Below, piece after piece: positions 59,720-64,000 of a stretch of DNA of 64,000 bases (positions within the stretch are counted from its first letter, which is position 1; every line of letters starts with the position of its first letter). This DNA is from Phlebiopsis flavidoalba (taxonomy: Eukaryota > Basidiomycota > Agaricomycetes > Polyporales > Phanerochaetaceae). The stretch spans positions 1 through 64,000 of the forward strand of contig JAOCPU010000056.1 in NCBI GenBank assembly GCA_035772785.1, written 5' to 3'. The translations under genes were made by a program, and so were the position numbers. The notes beneath the pieces were generated by a model that was not told the DNA's origin, did not search any database, and saw only the letters and a list, made by a program, of their open reading frames with translations.

Positions 59720-62700
59720 AAAGAGTACGGATATTTGGATTTATTTTCTTAGGATCTGGCGAGCCAAATAAAAGTTAATGTGGGTTTCATTTGTTGTTGT
59801 CTCTAGGGGAGAATGTACATTATATTTACCCGCGTAGATCAATCTGAAAGTGGCTCCTCATCTTTCCTGTCCGGCCGGTGGAGACCACATGTACAAAAAA
59901 AACGATGCTCGTGCCCTTTTCGGCTGGATAGTTAATGATAGCCTAGGTCGTATGCACCTTAGGAGGCTTTAATGAGCAGTTATCCAGTACACCCCAGCGA
60001 GAAGTGGGCTCTGCAGAAACTGGCGGTTGCCGGAAGGTTCCCTGAATGTAGTTGACGAGTACAAGGAGCACACCTATGACGTAATGCGAGGTTGACAAAT
60101 GATTTTATTTTACAAGGAACGCACAAGTACTGACACATTTACGAGGGATATCTACTGCTCCTTTTTTTTCTATGTTATTTCTTCTACGCACTCAAAAACG
60201 ATCCCGAGGACAAGCGTCTATGGGGAACTCCAATAGCTACTTGTTCCAGTACCGCAAGTAAGCAGCAATTTTTCTAGCCGACACGCTCTGATAAAAATTC
60301 CTAGCCCAGGGTTCTAAGTAGAAGAAAGACGACTCAACAAAGATCGCGTTGTTCAGGAGATGCGCTTCATGTGTATCATGCACTGGTAGTGGATATAGCA
60401 CTTAACCCATCCGTGATCTTTGAAAACTATCAACTATGAAAAAACAGCTGTCTACGCTAAATCCAGTTAATCACTATGCCGGATCGTGCCTCGCCGGTTG
60501 AGAGGCCGTTCTTTGTAAATTAGATGCCCTCACAACAAACGGTCAGCCACGCCAAAAGGTCCCGAAATCTACACTCCTACAGCAGTTAAAATCAGGATTT
60601 TGAACAGCGAATTTCTGGTGCCAGAGACCGTAAATAACTAAGTACGTACGGCTCTTTACGTCATGTGCATGCGTGTTTTCAACACTTACGCACAGATGGT
60701 TAAGTACCTAATTCAAAAGAAAGTCGGATGGTATCTGCCGCCAGAGATGAAACATCGTAACTTTGGAGACCCCCCCTTACTGGTCACATGGACTGTATGC
60801 CGCCAGAATATAAGCTCAATTTCAATCGTTCAGTGTCGAGGGAAATATCATATGTACCCTATCGGAGAGAGGCTACAGGCTGAGCAGAAGGACCTATGAT
60901 TGGACGAGCGAGTCAAATTACAGCTACAAAACACACATATGGAAACTAGCAAAAACACCACAACCACAAAACTCAGCGAGCTTCACAATAGATAACAATT
61001 AATCACCAAAGGACGCTACGGAATATCGTTCTTGATTTTTTTCAAAAAGCCCTGTGACATTGGTCAGCGCTTTCCTCAGCAGCCATACCAAAAGAAGCAA
61101 TCGTGAACTGCTGAGTCACGACGCGTACATTTGATATTACGAATTGAAGCCTAATACTGCATAGCTGTAGCTTTGAATGCAGCAGTTTTTCCATCGCGGT
61201 TATAAGATACGTACTTCAACTATATAATAAGTCGGCGGACTTTGTGAGCTGTAGGCCAAAAGCCGAAGGTGTGTATTGCAGCAAAATTTACGGTACGTAC
61301 GGGAGAGCACCAGCTGAATTTATGCGCTCCCAAGCCAAGACACAGCTGATTGTGTAGACATCATATAACTGCCTGCACATATGCTGAATGCCAGAGCGAG
61401 CTCTACCTCCGAAATAACTGTAGCTCGCGGCCGGAAGCCCACAGAATATCCGTAATTGCCACACGTACAGCCTCATTGCACTGACTTCGAAGAGTCAATA
61501 TAAAACGCTAAGGAGGTCACACATTTCCGATAAGTGGGGGAAAGAATACGCATGCGATTGCCTTTTTTTCCTACGGAGCAAAGAAATGTAACGGTGATTG
61601 CTTGAAGGACGATGATCATTTATTAATCCATAATACCTTTGTATAAATTAATCGACGTCTATGTCAGTGCGGAGGAAATGTGTCTTATCACATTCGAGCT
61701 TAGAATGTCCCCCATGAACCCTTCAGGTTACCTTGTTCCGTACCACCTACCCGAGGACAAGGCAGTTTTGTGAACGTTCTCCGGTACGAAGCATTGTCAT
61801 CGAGTTTATTCTCTAATGCAGGCCCTCCTGTGCCGAGCCCGGATATGAACCCGAGGACGCTACCCGGCCTGCTCTGCTCTATAAAGAAAGTGCCGATAGA
61901 AGAGATTTCTTTGGATCCGGGCGACACGGCCTCCGGACACCGTTGATATAGAAGCGCGTCTACCGCGGCGTTGCGGTATCGGGGCGAACGACGATCGTAG
62001 CTACTTTCCATGATATTATAGACTAACACTAGGACGATGCTGTATTCTAGCGCAAGTGGTATGTCTATTAGTGTGTAGCATTGTGTGCGAGCTGAAGCCA
62101 GATCGCGGCGTCTTCAGATCAGATCCGGGTACAAAAAAGTAATTAAGAAGAGTGCGATAGAAATATTGTACAACTCAGTATAGATATGTATATGTCTCGC
62201 AGGCGTTGATTATATTCCTAGCTATCATTAAATTTCACATACCGCTCTACGCTCTGCATGCCACTATAAAAATCATGTTTGTTTGTGTTACTATTATAAC
62301 CTCTTAAGAGCAAAGACCTAGCTCTCGACAGACTTCAACCGTTGGTCAAGACTCACACCCCGATGTGAATGTACCGCAGAGAATGTGGACCCAGCTCAAG
62401 GTTATTCCCTGTTCCGGGATAGCTTATTCCCTGAGTTTCCGTATCATCCGCGTGTGTGAGGATTGAAATGCATCAAGCAATTCAAATCTAGAAATCGACG
62501 AGGTCATTACTTTGGCGAGCACTCAACGCGAGCACTTGCAATCCATAACACTTACATATTCAAGAGATAATGAAATCGGCCGGCTGAGTGTGCTATAGTT
62601 GGAATCCCGGTAAAGGCGTAAACAAAATCATGAAGGAAAAAGGAGTCTTAACGGGCACAGCAACAATAAGAATAAGGTTTGTCCCTGACAATGCGAGGAG

Positions 62701-64000
62701 GTTAGACATAGAATATTGTGCCTAGTGAAAACGAGAAGTTGAGCTACCATGTACTTTTTGAGCAGATAGAATCGACAACCACAGACCGTCCTCTGAATAT
62801 AGCCTTAAAAACACATCGCAGAATTGCGTGTCATACGATCTGTAACTGTATTATATTTTCATAACCGCGCGCAATATTGAAGAGTCGAAACTGACATGTC
62901 TGTATCGCCTTTCCCATCATAAGTGCTAGTATGGCCTGAAAGCGACATTAGCGGTTTCTACGTCACTTAACGTCAAAGCGTACCTGATTCGTAACCATCA
63001 GGAATACCCAATAGACAAAACAGAAGAGGATTGGCCGAAATTTCGTTACCAGACGTTCCAGAAATGTTGACGAGAAGTACAGGGGGAGCGTTCTGGCTGT
63101 GTTGTGGACAAATATTAGTGTGTGTTAGCGAACTGAAGAAGTAGTACTCACTCACATCGTGCTGATTTGACGTAAATTCCGAGACAAATGACCATCGGGA
63201 TCCAAATGGCTAATGTCCAGTGAACGAACAGTGTAGGGGGTCACACGCCGAGAGCAACGGAAAGTCTACGAGGACGATCGTACACACCGCCACACACGTG
63301 CGTTTGTAACAGCAGGAGGATAACTGTCTTCGATGTCACCACCTGCGTCTTTGCTCTCTGCGCAGTGCATGTAGCGGCGAAGCACGTCACCCTCCGTGGC
63401 GGCAACTTCAACGAAGATCAAAAGCCTACACCCTGCGGTCAGAGGCTTGGCAGATGTGGACACCAAACAAAATAAAATACTTCACATCCTGTAAGATTTC
63501 GAAGATGAATCTGCATCGACCAGCACAATGGGATCGTGGCTCGAGCTAAGTTCTTTATTGCGTCATTTTTTATAAATGGTGTGTATGAGTCGCGAATCGG
63601 GACTTACGGCCATGTGGTGACAGCTAGCTCAATAAACGGCGCGTATCTTGTCAACAGGAAAAGCATCTTTGTGTGAGGTCCACTGGGCCGCCCACACAAG
63701 TTCTATTTCGTCTCGTACCGTGTGAGGCACAGGTCATAGATCTGCGACCAAAGGCGCGGCAATAGTCAATAAAGAAGAGAAGAGGATGTATTTTGCATAC
63801 GGCAAAGTACGCAGCTAGGCAACTGTCGATATCTGTCAATGTAAGACTGCTTGAATAGGGAGATAAGCTCACTATACAAGCTCTGGTATCGTAAAGTTCC
63901 GTTCGTTATGTTAAGTCAATGAGAGAGACATCGAATACGCACATTTGATACCCTGTTTAACTCCATATTTTCCAGTTGCGATGCTAAGATGGGTATTTCT
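59720..64000. other. AT-richer region with no recognised gene
   Basis: Over 4.2 kb there is no frame longer than about 109 codons and no recognisable domain, repeat array or transposon end. By eye it is richer in A and T than the gene-bearing parts. It looks like intergenic or relic sequence. No part of the missing glycerol kinase C-terminus was seen in either orientation. Confidence 0.5.

Noticed and set aside
1..64000. CRISPR array, tRNA, rRNA or telomere repeats
   Set aside because: I saw no regularly spaced direct repeats, no tRNA-like arms and no TTAGGG arrays when reading both strands; short tRNAs could still be missed by eye.
1..64000. Repeat-induced point mutation as the cause of broken frames
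   Set aside because: The breaks are insertions and deletions in single-copy genes, not C-to-T transitions in repeats.
59720..64000. Remaining exons of glycerol kinase
   Set aside because: Looked for GDQQ-type and C-terminal FGGY motifs in the forward frames; none was found.

Overview
The window is nuclear DNA of a basidiomycete fungus, most likely an agaricomycete close to the polypores. Genes are split by many GT..AG introns of about 45-65 nt, and exons are mostly 100-250 nt. The recognisable products are fungal: a LysM/chitin-binding/GH18 chitinase, the Dsc E3 ligase RING subunit, a mitochondrial phosphate carrier, Nnf1, the Sfm1 SPOUT methyltransferase, Nup85 and glycerol kinase. No bacterial operon, CRISPR array, tRNA or rRNA was seen.

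Layout. 1-7.0 kb has no recognisable gene, only a 22-G run and a 21-A run. 7.0-15.3 kb (+) holds a large secreted chitinase whose Pro/Thr-rich tail is split by a 1,111-bp element with terminal inverted repeats and a TA duplication. Tail to tail with it, 15.4-18.3 kb (-) encodes the DSC1/TUL1 RING ligase. 21.5-22.7 kb (+) is the phosphate carrier, and 23.5-24.1 kb (-) is a tentative GlcG/DUF336 gene. 24.2-29.2 kb is GC-rich without a recognised gene. 29.3-31.0 kb (+) is a low-complexity, possibly nuclear, hypothetical protein. 32.3-36.5 kb (-) carries two paralogous alpha/beta hydrolases, and 38.7-40.6 kb (+) two tandem small secreted proteins with similar promoters. 41.0-46.9 kb is a dense housekeeping cluster: NNF1 (+), SFM1 (-), a hypothetical (-), a coiled-coil hypothetical (+) and NUP85 (-). 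46.9-58.6 kb has little that can be named. 58.6-59.7 kb (+) is the N-terminal half of glycerol kinase, and 59.7-64 kb looks gene-empty.

The genes do not form a pathway. The housekeeping set serves nuclear pore, kinetochore, translation and mitochondrial functions. The chitinase, the small secreted proteins and the hydrolases are accessory.

A warning applies to every coding call. Conserved exons repeatedly carry one-base insertions or deletions, often in short homopolymers. The essential genes show them too, so sequence error is a better explanation than general gene decay. Reading frames therefore have to be followed by protein similarity rather than by open frames. I did not find a convincing undescribed system. 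The best leads are the transposon inside the chitinase, the 10-nt micro-exon in SFM1, the duplicated secreted-protein and hydrolase pairs, and the half-length glycerol kinase at the edge of a gene-empty tract.
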